From Tetragonia tetragonoides (Eukaryota > Streptophyta > Magnoliopsida > Caryophyllales > Aizoaceae): a stretch of 64,000 nt of DNA. The position numbers were made by a program, and so were the translations under genes. The stretch lies in contig CM076143.1 in NCBI GenBank assembly GCA_038025085.1, forward strand, positions 10,935,001 to 10,999,000, written 5' to 3'. Positions 22,901 to 33,479 of the stretch are shown here, one piece after another. The notes beneath the pieces are model-generated. The model made no database searches and was not told the DNA's origin. It saw only the letters and a list, made by a program, of their open reading frames with translations. Every line of letters begins with the position of its first letter. The first letter of the stretch is position 1.

Positions 22901-24516
22901 TAAAATCAAGTTTAAAACTAAACTGCACAGCCCTTGGGGGTCACTTTAAACAGATAATTGGGTGATTTTACATAACAAAGAAATAGGGACTTATAAACCA
23001 AGTTTTTAGGTTGTGTACCAGTGGTTGTGATTTATTTTCACTTATATAGCCATCTTACATGTCAAAAACTTATAAAAATGAATATGAATAAAGAACAATT
23101 AAATAAGGTCAAGATTTACTTACATCTCTTGCAACCATCTCAATATCTTGGTCAGACAAAATGTCATTAGGTAGTTGATATGTAGTGGACCTCTTTCCAA
23201 CCTCATTGTTGAGGGACTCCTTCACAATTTGCCTTCTTGAATGTGTTATGGGATATTTACCAACAACCATAAGGACCTCCTTACCCAAGCCACCTGCCCC
23301 CTCCTCCAAATCCAATCTTTTTTTTTACGTTTTCATCATCCCAATGTTGAATTAGTGGCAATTCAGTAGAATATTCCTCTCCTTGAAAGCTCATCCTATG
23401 GAAGTAAAGTATTAAAAGAAACAACAAACAACCACTGACATTTTTCTTGGTAGGCTCTTCTCTATACTCAGCAACAGTACGACTCAATACGTTCAAGACA
23501 TAACCACACCAATCCAATGTAGAAATCTCAGAAGGAATCACTAGAGACTTGATAATGCTGAAGTCATGAGACCTACTTCCAGTCGGAGTTAAAAAGGTGG
23601 ACATTGCAAACACGACAAAGAACCTCTTAAAATCATCTCCACCATCTTGACACTCATCCGACAAAATAGCCTCTTCAAGAAGGTGCATTCCAACTGTTTT
23701 AAGTCCTACAGCATTCAACTTTATCAACCATTCTATCCTTAAATCATAATCACTATCCTCAGATCTTTCTGATTTCAAAACTGGTTTGTCGGTATCAAAG
23801 GGTAGCCCAAAGACATCATGCACATCTCTAGTTGTAATTACAAACCGGTCATTCCTAACTGTAAATAACTTGCTAATTCCATTATACCTATCAACTAACC
23901 AATGCAAAACTTCTCTTGGAGTTTTTGTCAACTTCAACCTAAGACGACCACCAAACCCAATTTCCTTAACAGCTTGAATCTGGGCTGGATTCAAATTCTT
24001 GATGAGGTTATACAAACCATGAAGTGTGCATCTGCATTTCAGTTCCCTTAATTAAGGTCTACAATAGAAAGGAAAGACAAGAACGAGAAATGCTCACTTT
24101 TAGTAAAACAACACAGCGTAAAAACAACATAAAAAAGAATGAAAAGAGAGGAAGAACAAAAATGATCACTTATAGTAACAAAACAGGTCACTCCAAGTCC
24201 AATAAGAGATCACTTTATTAATATACTAGGCAGAAAGAACAAAAACAGGATGAAAGCATGAAATAAGGAAAAGAATAGTATACTTCTTTTTTTTTTTTTT
24301 TTTTTTTTGCCTCGGCTTGTTTTTTTCGACCTTTTCTTCCCCTCTGCATGAGTAGCAACACTCCTTTTTCTCTTCTTTACTTCAGTTTCAGTAGACTCTT
24401 GCATAGAATGATCGCTTGATTCTGAAACAGGAGCAACTTCTTTCTGCCCCTTGGTCTTGTCTTATAAACATTAGCATGTGTAGTATCAACAGAACGCCCT
24501 GGGTTCTTACTTCTCA
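19977..24516 (-). pseudogene. Ulp1-like (C48) SUMO-protease-type gene carried by the MULE, with frameshifts
   Basis: Minus-strand gene. Exon 1 (from 24516) starts MRSKNPGRSVDTTHANV and runs into a Lys-rich, NLS-like region (KKRKRS, GKKRSKKTSRGKKKK). Next, 24015-23110 encodes an uncharacterised N-terminal domain (PAQIQAVKEIGFGGRLRL…FVITTRDVHDVFGLPF). A linker follows at 22751-22020, then short exons near 21780-21720 and 21613-21488. The C-terminal peptidase lies in exons 20941-20795 and 20708-20514: VKEHYVLVIFDF (catalytic His), MYLDNL (Asp), and WQNNRNTTDCGVYLM (Gln and Cys). A last exon 20267-19977 is polar. The catalytic His, Asp, Gln and Cys are all present. Frameshifts are seen near 24440 and in the poly-A/T tract near 23315. 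Ulp1-like proteins cleave SUMO or SUMO-like tags; the role of MULE-borne versions is unknown. Confidence 0.75.
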
Positions 24517-24820
24517 TAACTCCTGCCACGAATGAAAAAGAAAATAAAATGCAAGCGTTCCACAACATAACAGAAAGCTAGTAATTTAAGGCATGCTACA
24601 GTGAAAAACGGCAGCAAGACATAACCAAGCGCATCAATATGCTTACCGAATTTACACACACAGTTAAAGAGTGAAGAATCAGAGAAATTAAACAAAGTAG
24701 TTCATCAGTTGGAATTATCTGTGGGTGTTATATATTGATATAGAGTGCTGCATTTACAAGGGGTCAATAATTCTTATACAGAGGGCCACTTTTGCTTATA
24801 CAGAGGGTCACTTTTACTTA

Positions 24821-27800
24821 AAAGGGCATGCCGTATAAACCTGGTAACCGTTTTAAGACGGCTTAAGGTTTGGGGACTAACGTCCCTAAACCCTAAACAC
24901 TCTTCGCACCCCCCGCCCCCCGCAAGAAAAGATACCCTAAACCCCATTGGGGGTCGGTGTAAACTCTACACTTAATGAACCCTAAAACTTGATTCAACCT
25001 AAACCGAGGGGCAAATGTTAAAAGGGCATGTCGTATAAACCTGGTAACTGTTTTAAGACGGCTTAGGGTTTGGGGACTACCGTCCCCAAACCCTAAGCAC
25101 TCTTCGCACCCCCCTGCCCCTCGCAAGAAAAGATACCCTAAACCCTATTGAGGGTCGGTGTAAACTCTACACTTAATGAACCCTAAAACATGATTCAACC
25201 TAAACCGAGGGGCAAATGTTAAAAGGGCATGCCGTATAAACCTGGTAACCATTTTATGACGGCTTAGGGTTTGGGGACTACGGTCCCCAAAACCCTAAGC
25301 ACTCTTCGCAACCCCCCCCCCCCGCAAGAAAAGATACCCTAAACCCCATTGGGGGTCGGTGTAAACTCTACACTTAATGAACCCTAAAACTTGATTCAAC
25401 CTAAACCGAGGGGCAAATGTTAAAAGGGCATGCCGTATAAACCTGGTAACCGTTTTAAGACGGCTTAGGGTTTGGGGACTACCGTCCCCAAACCCTAAGC
25501 ACTCTTCGCACCCCCCCGCCCCCGCAAGAAAAGATACCCTAAACCCCATTGGGGGTCGGTGTAAACTCTACCCTAAGCACTCTTTGCACTCCCCCTGCCC
25601 CCCGCAAGAAAAGATACCCTAAACCCCATTGGGGGTCGGTGAAAACTCTACACTTAATGAACCCTAAAACTTGATTCAACCTAAACCGAGGGGCAAATGT
25701 TAAAAGGGCAATGCCGTATAAACCTGGTAACCGTTTTAAGTCGGCTTAGGGTTTGGGGACTACCATCCTCAAACCCTAAGCACTCTTCGCACCCCCCGCC
25801 CCCCGCAAGAAAAGATACCCTAAACCTCATTGGGGGTCGGTGTAAACTCTACACTTAATGAACCCTAAAACTTGATACATCCTAAACCGACGGGCAAATG
25901 TTAAAAGGCCATGCTGTATAAACCTGGTAACCATTTTAAGAAGGCTTAGGGTTTGGGGACTACTCTTCGCACCCCCCCGCCCCCGCAAGAAAAGATACCC
26001 TAAACCCCATTGGGGGTCGGTGTAAACTCTACACTTAATGAACCCTAAAACTTGATTCAACCTAAACCGAGGGGCAAATGTTAAAAGGGCAACGCCGTAT
26101 AAACCTGGTAACCGTTTTAAGACGGCTTAGGGTTTGGGGACGGTAAGCACTCTTCGCACCCCCCCCGCCCCCCGCAAGAAAAGATACCCTAAACCCCATT
26201 GGGGGTCGGTGTTAACTCTACACTTAATGAACCCTAAAACTTGATTCAACCTAAACCGACGGGCAAATGTTAAAAGGGCATGCCGTATAAACCTGGTAAC
26301 CGTTTTAAGACGGCTTAGGGTTTGGGGACTACCGTCCCTAAACCCTAAACACTCTTCGCACCCCCGTCCCCTGCAAGAAAAGATACCCTAAACCTCATTG
26401 GGGGTCGGTGTAAACTCTACACTTAATGAACCCTAAAACTTGATTCAACCTAAACCGAGGGGCAAATGTTAAAAGGGCATGCCGTATAAACCTGGTAACT
26501 GTTTTAAGACGGCTTAGGGTTTGGGGAAGGGGTTTGGGGACTACCTTCCCCAAACCCTAAGCACTCTTCGCACCCCCCCCCGGCCACTCGCAAGAAAAGA
26601 TACCCTAAACCCTATTGGGGGTAGGTGTAAACTCTACACTTAATGAACACTAAAACTTGATTCAACCTAAACCGAGGGGCAAATGTTAAAAGGGCATGCC
26701 GTATAAACCTGGTAACCGTTTTATGACGGCTTAGGGTTTGGGGACTACGGTCCCCAAAACCCTAAGCATTCTTCACCACCCCCCCCCCCCCCCCGCCCCC
26801 CGCCCCCGCCCCCCGCAAGAAAAGATACCCTAAACCCCATTGGGGGTCGGTGCAAACTCTACACTTAATGAACCCTAAAAGTTGATTCAACCTAAACTGA
26901 GGGGCAAATGTTAAAAGGGCATGCCGTATAAACCTGGTAACCGTTTTATGACAGCTTAGGGTTTGGGGACGGTTCTTCGCCCCCCCCCCCCCCCCGCCCC
27001 CCGTAAGAAAAAATACCATAAACCCCATTAGGGGTCGGTGTAAACTCTACACTTAATGAACCCTAAAACTTGAGTCAACCTAAACCGAGGGGCAAATGTT
27101 AAAAGGGCATGCCGTATAAACCTGGTAACCGTTTTAAGACGGCTTAGGGTTTGGGGACGGTATAAACCTGATAACCGTTTAAAGACGGCTTAGGGTTTGG
27201 GGACTACCGTCCCCAAACCCTAAGCACTCTTCGCACCCTCCCGCCCCCGCAAGAAAAGATACCCTAAACCCCATTTGGGGTCGGTGTAAACTCTACACTT
27301 AATGAACCCTAAAACTTGATTCAACCTAAACCGAGGGGCAAATGTTAAAAGGGCATGCCGTATAAACCTGGTAACCGTTTTAAGACGGCTTAGGGTTTGG
27401 GGACTACCGTCCCCAAATCCTAAGCACTCTTCGCACCCCCTTGCCCCCTGCAAGAAAAGATACCCTAAACCCCATTGGGGGTCGGTGTTAACTCTACACT
27501 TAATGAACCCTAAAACTTGATTCAACCTAAACCGAGGGGCAAATGTTAAAAGGGCAATGCCGTATAAACCTGGTAACCGTTTTAAGACGGCTTAGGGTTT
27601 GGGGACTACCGTCCCCAAACCCTAAGCACTCTTCGCACCCCCCCGCAAGAAAAGATACCCTAAACCCCATTGGGGGTCGATGTAAACTCTACACTTAATG
27701 AACCTTAAAACTTGATTCAACCTAGACCGAGGGACAAATGTTAAAAGGGCACGCCGTATAAACCTGGTAACCGTTTTATGACGGCTTAGGGTTTGGGGAC

Positions 27801-28700
27801 TACCGTCCCCAAACCCTAAGCACTCTTCGCACCCTCCGCCCCCCGCAAGAAAAGATACCCTAAACCCCAATGGGGGTCGGTGTAAACTCTACACTTAATG
27901 AACCCTAGAACTTGATTCAACCTAAAGCGAGGGGAAAATGTTAAAAGCGCATGCCGTATAAACCTGGTAACCGTTTTAAGAGTGCTTAGGGCCGCCCCCC
28001 GCAAGAAAAGATACCCTAAACCCCAATGGGGGTCGGTGTAAACTCTACACTTAATGCCGTATAAACCTGGTAACCGTTTTAAGACGGCTTAGGGTTTGGG
28101 GACTACCGTCCCCAAACCCTAAGCATTCTTCGCACCCCCCCGCCCCCCGCAAGAAAAGATACCCTAAACCCTATTGGGGGTCGGTGTAAATTCTACACTT
28201 ATTGAACCCTAAAATTTGATTCAACCTAAACCGAGGGGCAAATGTTAAAAGGGCATGCCGTATAAACCTGGTAACCGTTTTAAGACGGCTTAGGGTTTGG
28301 GGACTTCTTCGCACCCCCCCGCCCCCCCGCAAGAAAAGATACCCTAAACTCCATTGGGGGTTGGTGTAAACTCTACACTTAATGAACCCTAAAACATGAT
28401 TCAACCTAAATCGAGGGGCAAATGTTAAAAGGGCATGACGTATAAACCTGGTAACCATTTTAGGACAGCTTAGGGTTTGGGGACTACCGTCCCCAAACCC
28501 TAAGCACTCTTCGCACCCCCTTGCCCCCCGCAAGAAAAGATACCCTAAACCCCATTGGGGGTCGGTGTAAACTCTATACTTAATGAACCCTAAAACTTTA
28601 TTCAACCTAAACTGAGGGGCAAATGTTAAAAGGGCATGCCGTATAAACCTGGTAACCGTTTTAAGACGGCTTAGGGTTTGGGGATTGGTAATCCCCAAAC
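24821..28700. repeat. Satellite array of ~200-bp monomers
   Basis: About 19-20 head-to-tail monomers of 200-201 bp, several shortened or recombined (for example 25570, 26130, 27160, 28050). Each begins AAAGGGCATGCCGTATAAACC, has a palindromic TTTGGGGACTACCGTCCCC block, an oligo-C tract before GCAAGAAAAGATACCC, a CCATTGGGGGTCGGTG block, and TTGATTCAACCTAAACC near its end. Each monomer holds about three CCCTAAA/CCCTAAG words, like the plant telomere repeat. Because 201 is divisible by three, minus-strand reading frames stay open across monomers (up to 175 codons at 28171-28698). These are not genes. Confidence 0.95.
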
Positions 28701-28709
28701 CCTAAGCAA

Positions 28710-30060
28710 CCTTTGCACACGGGTCACTTTTTTGTTTAAGTAAGGGTTAGTTTTTAGTTAAGTAGGGGTCACTTTTTCGTTAAGTAGGGGTCACTTTTTC
28801 GGTAAACAAGGGTCACTTTTAAGTTCAACATATAGTTTGCCTTAACAACCTATGTGGGATTTGAACCTTTGTAGCACAAACCCAAAGTCTGCTTGGGTCT
28901 ATTGGCAAACCTAAATCAAAAGGCAGCAGGGGGAACTCTAGCAGTTCACTAGTAATCAGATTCATAGTAGCACAAAGAACTACATTATTTGTATAAAAAA
29001 AAAGGAAGACTCAATTCTCACTTATACTACTTACATAACACATACCAGCAGTATAACTAACCATCATAGTTTTAAAACCCAGCATACCATCAAGCATGAT
29101 AAGTGAATATATAAATTCAAAAGGCAAAGAGACAAGGCACCAACCAGAAGAAAGAGATTACTTCTACTTGTCAGCCTTCACAGAGTCAGCGAAACAACAA
29201 TCACAAAGGGTCACTTTCCGATGTATAAAGGCTCATTGTTCTTTGTATAAGGGGTCACTTCGAGTAGCTAACCTAATTTTTACATTTAAACGTATTAGCA
29301 GTTGGAAATTTAGGTTGTGGACTTGGTTTTGCCACAAAAGGGGTTACTCTAGACATCTTTAAGAGTTAAAATAGAGAGAGGTCACTTCTAACTCTAAGCA
29401 AGGTCACTCATAGACCACATTAGCAACAAAATTAATATCAACAAATTAAAAGTGAATGAGATGAACAACCAAATTTATTGCCAAAATCAAACAGAAAAAG
29501 GAATGAACACTAATGTACCTTGTAGAGTTCATAGAACTCGTAGCACTGCAGGAGTTAATTTAGCTCAAAATTAAATATGAACAAAAGGCTAAAATCGAAC
29601 AAAACAATAGCTCCATCAATCCCAAAAACAAGAGGAGATATCAACCAATACAACAAAAACATGAACTAGGTCAGTAGAAAAAGGAAGAAAACCTAGAAAT
29701 CGAACATAACACCTCAAAACCCTAAAAATAAATTGTCACACAGTTTGATAAATTAATTCTACCTTAAGATAGGTAATTTTACCTAATTTTATAAGAACTA
29801 GATTAAATAGCTGCAAAAATCGTGAGGAGATCGAGCGTTATGTGCTGAAATAGGTATCCACGTACTTCGAATAACACCGGCGACGGTCAAACAAGCTTCA
29901 CCTGCGCTGCCATGAGCTGCACGTCATAACTTCTTTATGGTTATCAATGGCGCAGTCAAGTGAAAGGGGAAGGAGAGAGATTAGGGATTTAGGGGAAAGA
30001 AACGAGATGTGGTGAAGAAGGGGAGAGGAGAGAGAAACCGAGAAGCGTGAGGAACCTGGC
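28710..30060. other. MULE interior without an identified gene
   Basis: GGGTCACTTT motifs at 28720-28820 and 29205-29400. At 28840-28915 on the minus strand there is a weak tRNA-like block with GGTTCAAATCCCACATAGG, related to the two better copies at 32.6-33.0 kb. No coding sequence is supported. Confidence 0.4.
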
Positions 30061-30079
30061 AGTGAAAAAAAGAAGAAGA

Positions 30080-30198
30080 AAGTTGCGAGTTATTACCAAA
30101 ATGCCATTGATGACACAGGTGTAATCTGAATCCTTAGATCTGCGCGATTAAACGGTGATGATCACTTCTCACCATCTCACTGTAGGATGCCATCTCAT
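30080..30198 (-). repeat. Internal MULE-like end facing left
   Basis: Read on the minus strand from 30198: ATGAGATGGCATCCTACAGT, then GAGATGGTGAGAAGT, CGCGCAGATCTAA and CAATGGCATTTTGGTAA. These blocks occur in the same order in the outer left arm (14385-14475). Beyond about 125 bp the similarity to the outer arm stops. Confidence 0.65.
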
Positions 30199-30204
30199 AT
30201 ATAT

Positions 30205-30290
30205 ATATAGAATAGAGTTCAGGTGAGAAGACAACCTACAGTGAGATGGTGAGAAGTCAGGAGGACCATTGGACTAACCAGATCTAACGG
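30205..30290 (+). repeat. Internal MULE-like end facing right
   Basis: From about 30210: AATAGAGTTCAGGTGAGAAG, then CCTACAGTGAGATGG and GGTGAGAAGTC, followed by CCAGATCTAACGG. The CCTACAGTGAGATGGTGAG core is the same as in the left-facing end next to it, only about 10 bp of TA repeat away. Inside, 30360-30500 is rich in CT repeats. It could be the left end of an element that closes at 35080. Confidence 0.6.
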
Positions 30291-30299
30291 CCAAAGCGG

Positions 30300-32300
30300 A
30301 CGCGTGTTTTAATTAGGTGAACCACGTGTTTTAAGTATAGATGAACCAAATCATACTTCATTTTCTCTCACCTCAGTCCCAACTCCCAAACCAAACCTGA
30401 TGTAATTCTCTCTCTCTCTCTCTCTCCTCGAATCCCCTCACAGGCGCACTCGTACACTCTCTCTCATCTTTCTCTCTCCTCAAATCCATGGAAGAAGCAC
30501 GAAGATGCCTATCTACAGCCATGTAATCGTCATCACAAAGCATCCATTGACACAGTTTGTATGCTCTCTCTCCCCCCCAATTATAGTTGTAACTCCCTAA
30601 ATCGAGCTTTTTTGTTTTTCAGGGTGCGAATTCATAAATTGAAGGATAAAGTGGAGTTCTTGGTTAAATCTAGTTTCCATACATATAAGGTATTAATTAT
30701 TAGTGAACTTTTTGTTTGGCTGTAGATTACAATTTATTTCAGTTCTGTGGGTTTTTTTTCCATCTCAGTTTGAAGTAGAACTCGATCATCAATCTTGATT
30801 TCGATTAAAATATTTGTAATGCGTGTTAATTTGTTTGGAAGGAGCAATTGAGTTTGCTTTTAGGGATTTAGGGTACCTTTTGCAGGATCCATGGAAGTTT
30901 TGGTGCTTTGTAGTCCTTAATTGAGATTTTTAGATATTAAGTACTCTAATCGTTTATATTGTAATAGTAGTAATTTTCTTCCAATAAGTTTCATTTTTCC
31001 TGAGGGGTTAATGTGGTAGGTCTGTATTTTACACTGAGATACTAACACATGCCAATTTGATGATAATCTTGTTTGATGAGTGATAATTGAAATAGTTGTG
31101 AAATGTTCTCATAGTACAATGCTCATCTGGTTTAAATTGATTACCGTCAGTTTTAGGTTTGATGTGTAATTGTTTATTGAGGAAAATAAATCAAAAGATA
31201 GTGATGCTCTTTGTGCTCTAATTGCTTCTCATTGATGGGAACTGGAAAGTTCAAGGCCTGGCCTATTCGTATTTAATTTTTTATGATCAGTACATACTTC
31301 TTGTTGATTTTAATTTAGTTCATAGATAACTAGAGACCTTGTGCATGTGTGTGGTATCTATTATATGCTATATGTGTTCTCTTATTTTTTCCAGGGATAT
31401 TAGATCTCGCTCTCTTTTAAAGTGAGCCATTAGACTTGTTTGAGTTCGATATAAAGGTTTAGTTTTTTGCTATTGACATAGTTCGATTATAATTCTACAA
31501 GTGACCATCATAGTCTTAAAAATGATCTCTCTCTTCGATTATTATTCTGGTAGTATGTTTTAAGTTGTGTTTGCTCTTTAGTTCTGTAATGTATCTATCG
31601 TCCTAAGATCTATTCACTATTGTTAAACAATAAAGTGACCCCCGTTTAACTAAAAAGTAACCCCTCTTTAACTATGAAGTGACCCATGTAAACTATAAAA
31701 TGGCCCTGGTTTGACTATAAAGTGATTATTTTCCATCTGAAAAATGACCCCTCTCCCTTTAAATCTGATTGTTGTAATTGTAATAGGAATTTTGAATCCC
31801 TTCTCTCCTTACTTGCTTCCCCTTACAATCATCCTAATAGAGGATGTATAGTCCATCTACGCCAGCTTCCATTCAACCTACCCTATGATCTTATGGCGCT
31901 TGTTTCTTTTCTTGCTTTGCTTGCTATAATAACTAATAACTCATGAGTCAAGCATTCAAGTTATGTATTTCACGTCATGACAATTCTCCGTTTGGATAGA
32001 TATTTGATTTTAGCTGTTTATGATCTTTTATTATTTATGAGGGAGCTTTTGCACAAGAGGCTCAATTACCAGCGGTAGGGAATGAAAGAAATTCGTTCGT
32101 GTTAAGATTTGAAGTCATGAGAGTGCAATGTTTCCTGAAGGGAAAGGGCTAGTAGTGTAGACCAATAACAGAGAGAATATTACTTCTAAACTGCCATTTA
32201 TGCAGTATATACTAGAGTTAGTTATGTGTGCCTGCAACATCTTGCACATAATCATGCACAGTAGAATGTATAAGGATTCCTTCAAATGTCTTGGCTGCTA
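30300..32300. other. MULE interior without an identified gene
   Basis: Non-coding, with CT-rich leader-like sequence at 30398-30480, a TTTTTCAG acceptor-like site at 30621 and a cluster of AAAGTGACCC motifs at 31635-31750. A promoter plus untranslated exons of a lost gene is possible, but I cannot show it. Confidence 0.35.
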
Positions 32301-32311
32301 GATTTTGAAAT

Positions 32312-32437
32312 ATTCATCGGGAGGTAGCAAAGCTCTTTGCAGATGCTGACTTGATTTGTGTTGCGAGCTTCATATCTCGCTACAGGAAAGATTGTGATGC
32401 TTGTCATGCAATGGTTCCCGATGGAAGTTTTATTGAG
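32312..32437 (+). pseudogene. Captured APS kinase (adenylylsulfate kinase) exon
   Basis: The 42 codons read IHREVAKLFADADLICVASF, then ISRYRKDCDACHAMVPDG and SFIE. This matches the conserved middle of plant APS kinase (family pattern RIGEVAKLFADAG…ICIASLISPYRRDRDACR). The segment ends exactly where a plant exon would: GAG followed by GCAAGT, a GC-type or mutated donor. No other APS-kinase exon, including the P-loop GLSGSGKST, is visible nearby. APS kinase makes PAPS for sulfation. Here it is a gene fragment inside a MULE, as in Pack-MULEs. Conserved residues Pro and the second Arg of the family pattern are changed (SRYRKDC), so it is probably decaying. Confidence 0.75.
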
Positions 32438-32614
32438 GCAAGTTTATTGAGTAACTCTCTCTGTAACTTTATGCTTTTCTCTTCAACCATGAGGTGCTAA
32501 GACTGCTAACATGTTGATATATTTACAAGGTTTTAGCGCTCAACAATGAGTAATCCAGTTAGTGTATATGTTATAAGTGACCCTGCAAAGTGTTAGAAGT
32601 GAACTCTCATTTTT

Positions 32615-32684
32615 AGTCTATTAGCTCAATGGTAGAGTGTTTGTGCAATGCACAAAAGATGCGGGTTCAAATCCCACATAGACT
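32615..32684 (+). pseudogene. tRNA-like sequence (anticodon position AAT)
   Basis: A 70-nt cloverleaf can be drawn: acceptor stem AGTCTAT/ATAGACT with seven perfect pairs, D arm GCTC-AATGGTA-GAGT, anticodon stem TTTGT/ACAAA with loop GCAATGC, and T arm GCGGG-TTCAAAT-CCCAC with one mismatch. Position 33 is C instead of the invariant U, and the loop bases can extend the stem to a 7-bp hairpin. The CCA end is not encoded. It is probably a tRNA pseudogene or the head of a SINE. Confidence 0.6.
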
Positions 32685-32947
32685 TCTTGATATCATTATA
32701 GTTAAAAGTGACCACTCTTCCTTTTGAATGATCAGCAATTAGTAATTCAGTTAATGTGTGCTTTATATGACCCTGCAAACTGTTAAAAGTGACCCCTCTT
32801 CCTTCTTAAAATGACCCCTCAAAACATAGTGCAGTTCATATCATAACAGGTGCCCATGGGAATTTTCATACAGACTATAACAGTTAGACATACATGCCCA
32901 TGGGATTGCCCTCATACGACCAAAAGTGACCCAAATTGTCAAGTAGT

Positions 32948-33017
32948 AGCCTATGTAGGACTCGAACCTACATTCATTGTGCAAAGCACATTGCTCTACC
33001 AATTGAGCTAATAGGCT
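32948..33017 (-). pseudogene. tRNA-like sequence (anticodon position TTT)
   Basis: Inverted relative to the copy 264 bp upstream. Acceptor AGCCTAT/ATAGGCT pairs perfectly, D arm GCTC-AATTGGTA-GAGC and T arm GTAGG-TTCGAGT-CCTAC are perfect, but the anticodon arm is short by one base and pairs poorly as a normal stem. It instead forms TGTGC-TTT-GCACA. The arms resemble tRNA-Lys. A functional tRNA is unlikely. Confidence 0.6.
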
Positions 33018-33118
33018 TCTATATCAATACCAATAAGACATAAGAATGTTTCTCGTATTTAGGTTAAATTATTGGAAAATCAAAATAAAATGACATACAA
33101 ACTGACCTGATGCTCATC

Positions 33119-33373
33119 TCAACTCTTCCAATGATAAAAAAAAAAATGATAAATATCTTCCAAATGCTCAACTCTTCCAATGCCGAATTTCTCATAGACG
33201 GCTTGAAACTTGGCAAAATCCTCCTTCAGTGCAATTTCACACTGCCAAAGGATAACATAACTCCAATGAATTGATGCTTCATTGTAATAAACTTTTGTAG
33301 AGCACAAAGTCAGACTATGGATTTGCGTCAAACGTCTTTTGACTTCGTGAGAAAATGTGAAACCATTAGACAA
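33119..33373 (-). other. Unidentified exon-like open stretch in MULE
   Basis: On the minus strand it reads …TKVYYNEASIHWSYVILWQC, then EIALKEDFAKFQAVYEKFGI and GRVEHLED. The composition looks like protein and the 3' end runs into an A/T tract inside a CTCAACTCTTCCAATG direct repeat (33118-33133 and 33167-33182). I do not recognise the family. It may be a second captured exon. Confidence 0.3.
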
Positions 33374-33479
33374 CTTTCCTCAACAGACAAGATCAAGCAT
33401 TGACAAGTCAGAAACACAAATGACCTCATAGAGCCTTACGAGTGACCCCAACAACACTTACGAGTGACCCTCAAGATAA

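Noticed and set aside
24893..28698. Series of minus-strand open frames with similar peptides, as if a repeat-protein gene family
   Set aside because: They are the 200-201-bp satellite read in a frame that stays open because 201 is divisible by three; no start context, no domain, and the frame breaks in monomers of other length.
24821..28700. Interstitial telomere array
   Set aside because: CCCTAAA words occur singly inside a 200-bp monomer and not as a tandem heptamer.
24821..28700. CRISPR array
   Set aside because: Repeats are 200 bp with no unique spacers, in plant nuclear DNA.
32948..33017. Functional tRNA-Lys(TTT) gene
   Set aside because: Anticodon arm is one base short, invariant T33 is absent, and a related copy lies inverted nearby inside a MULE.
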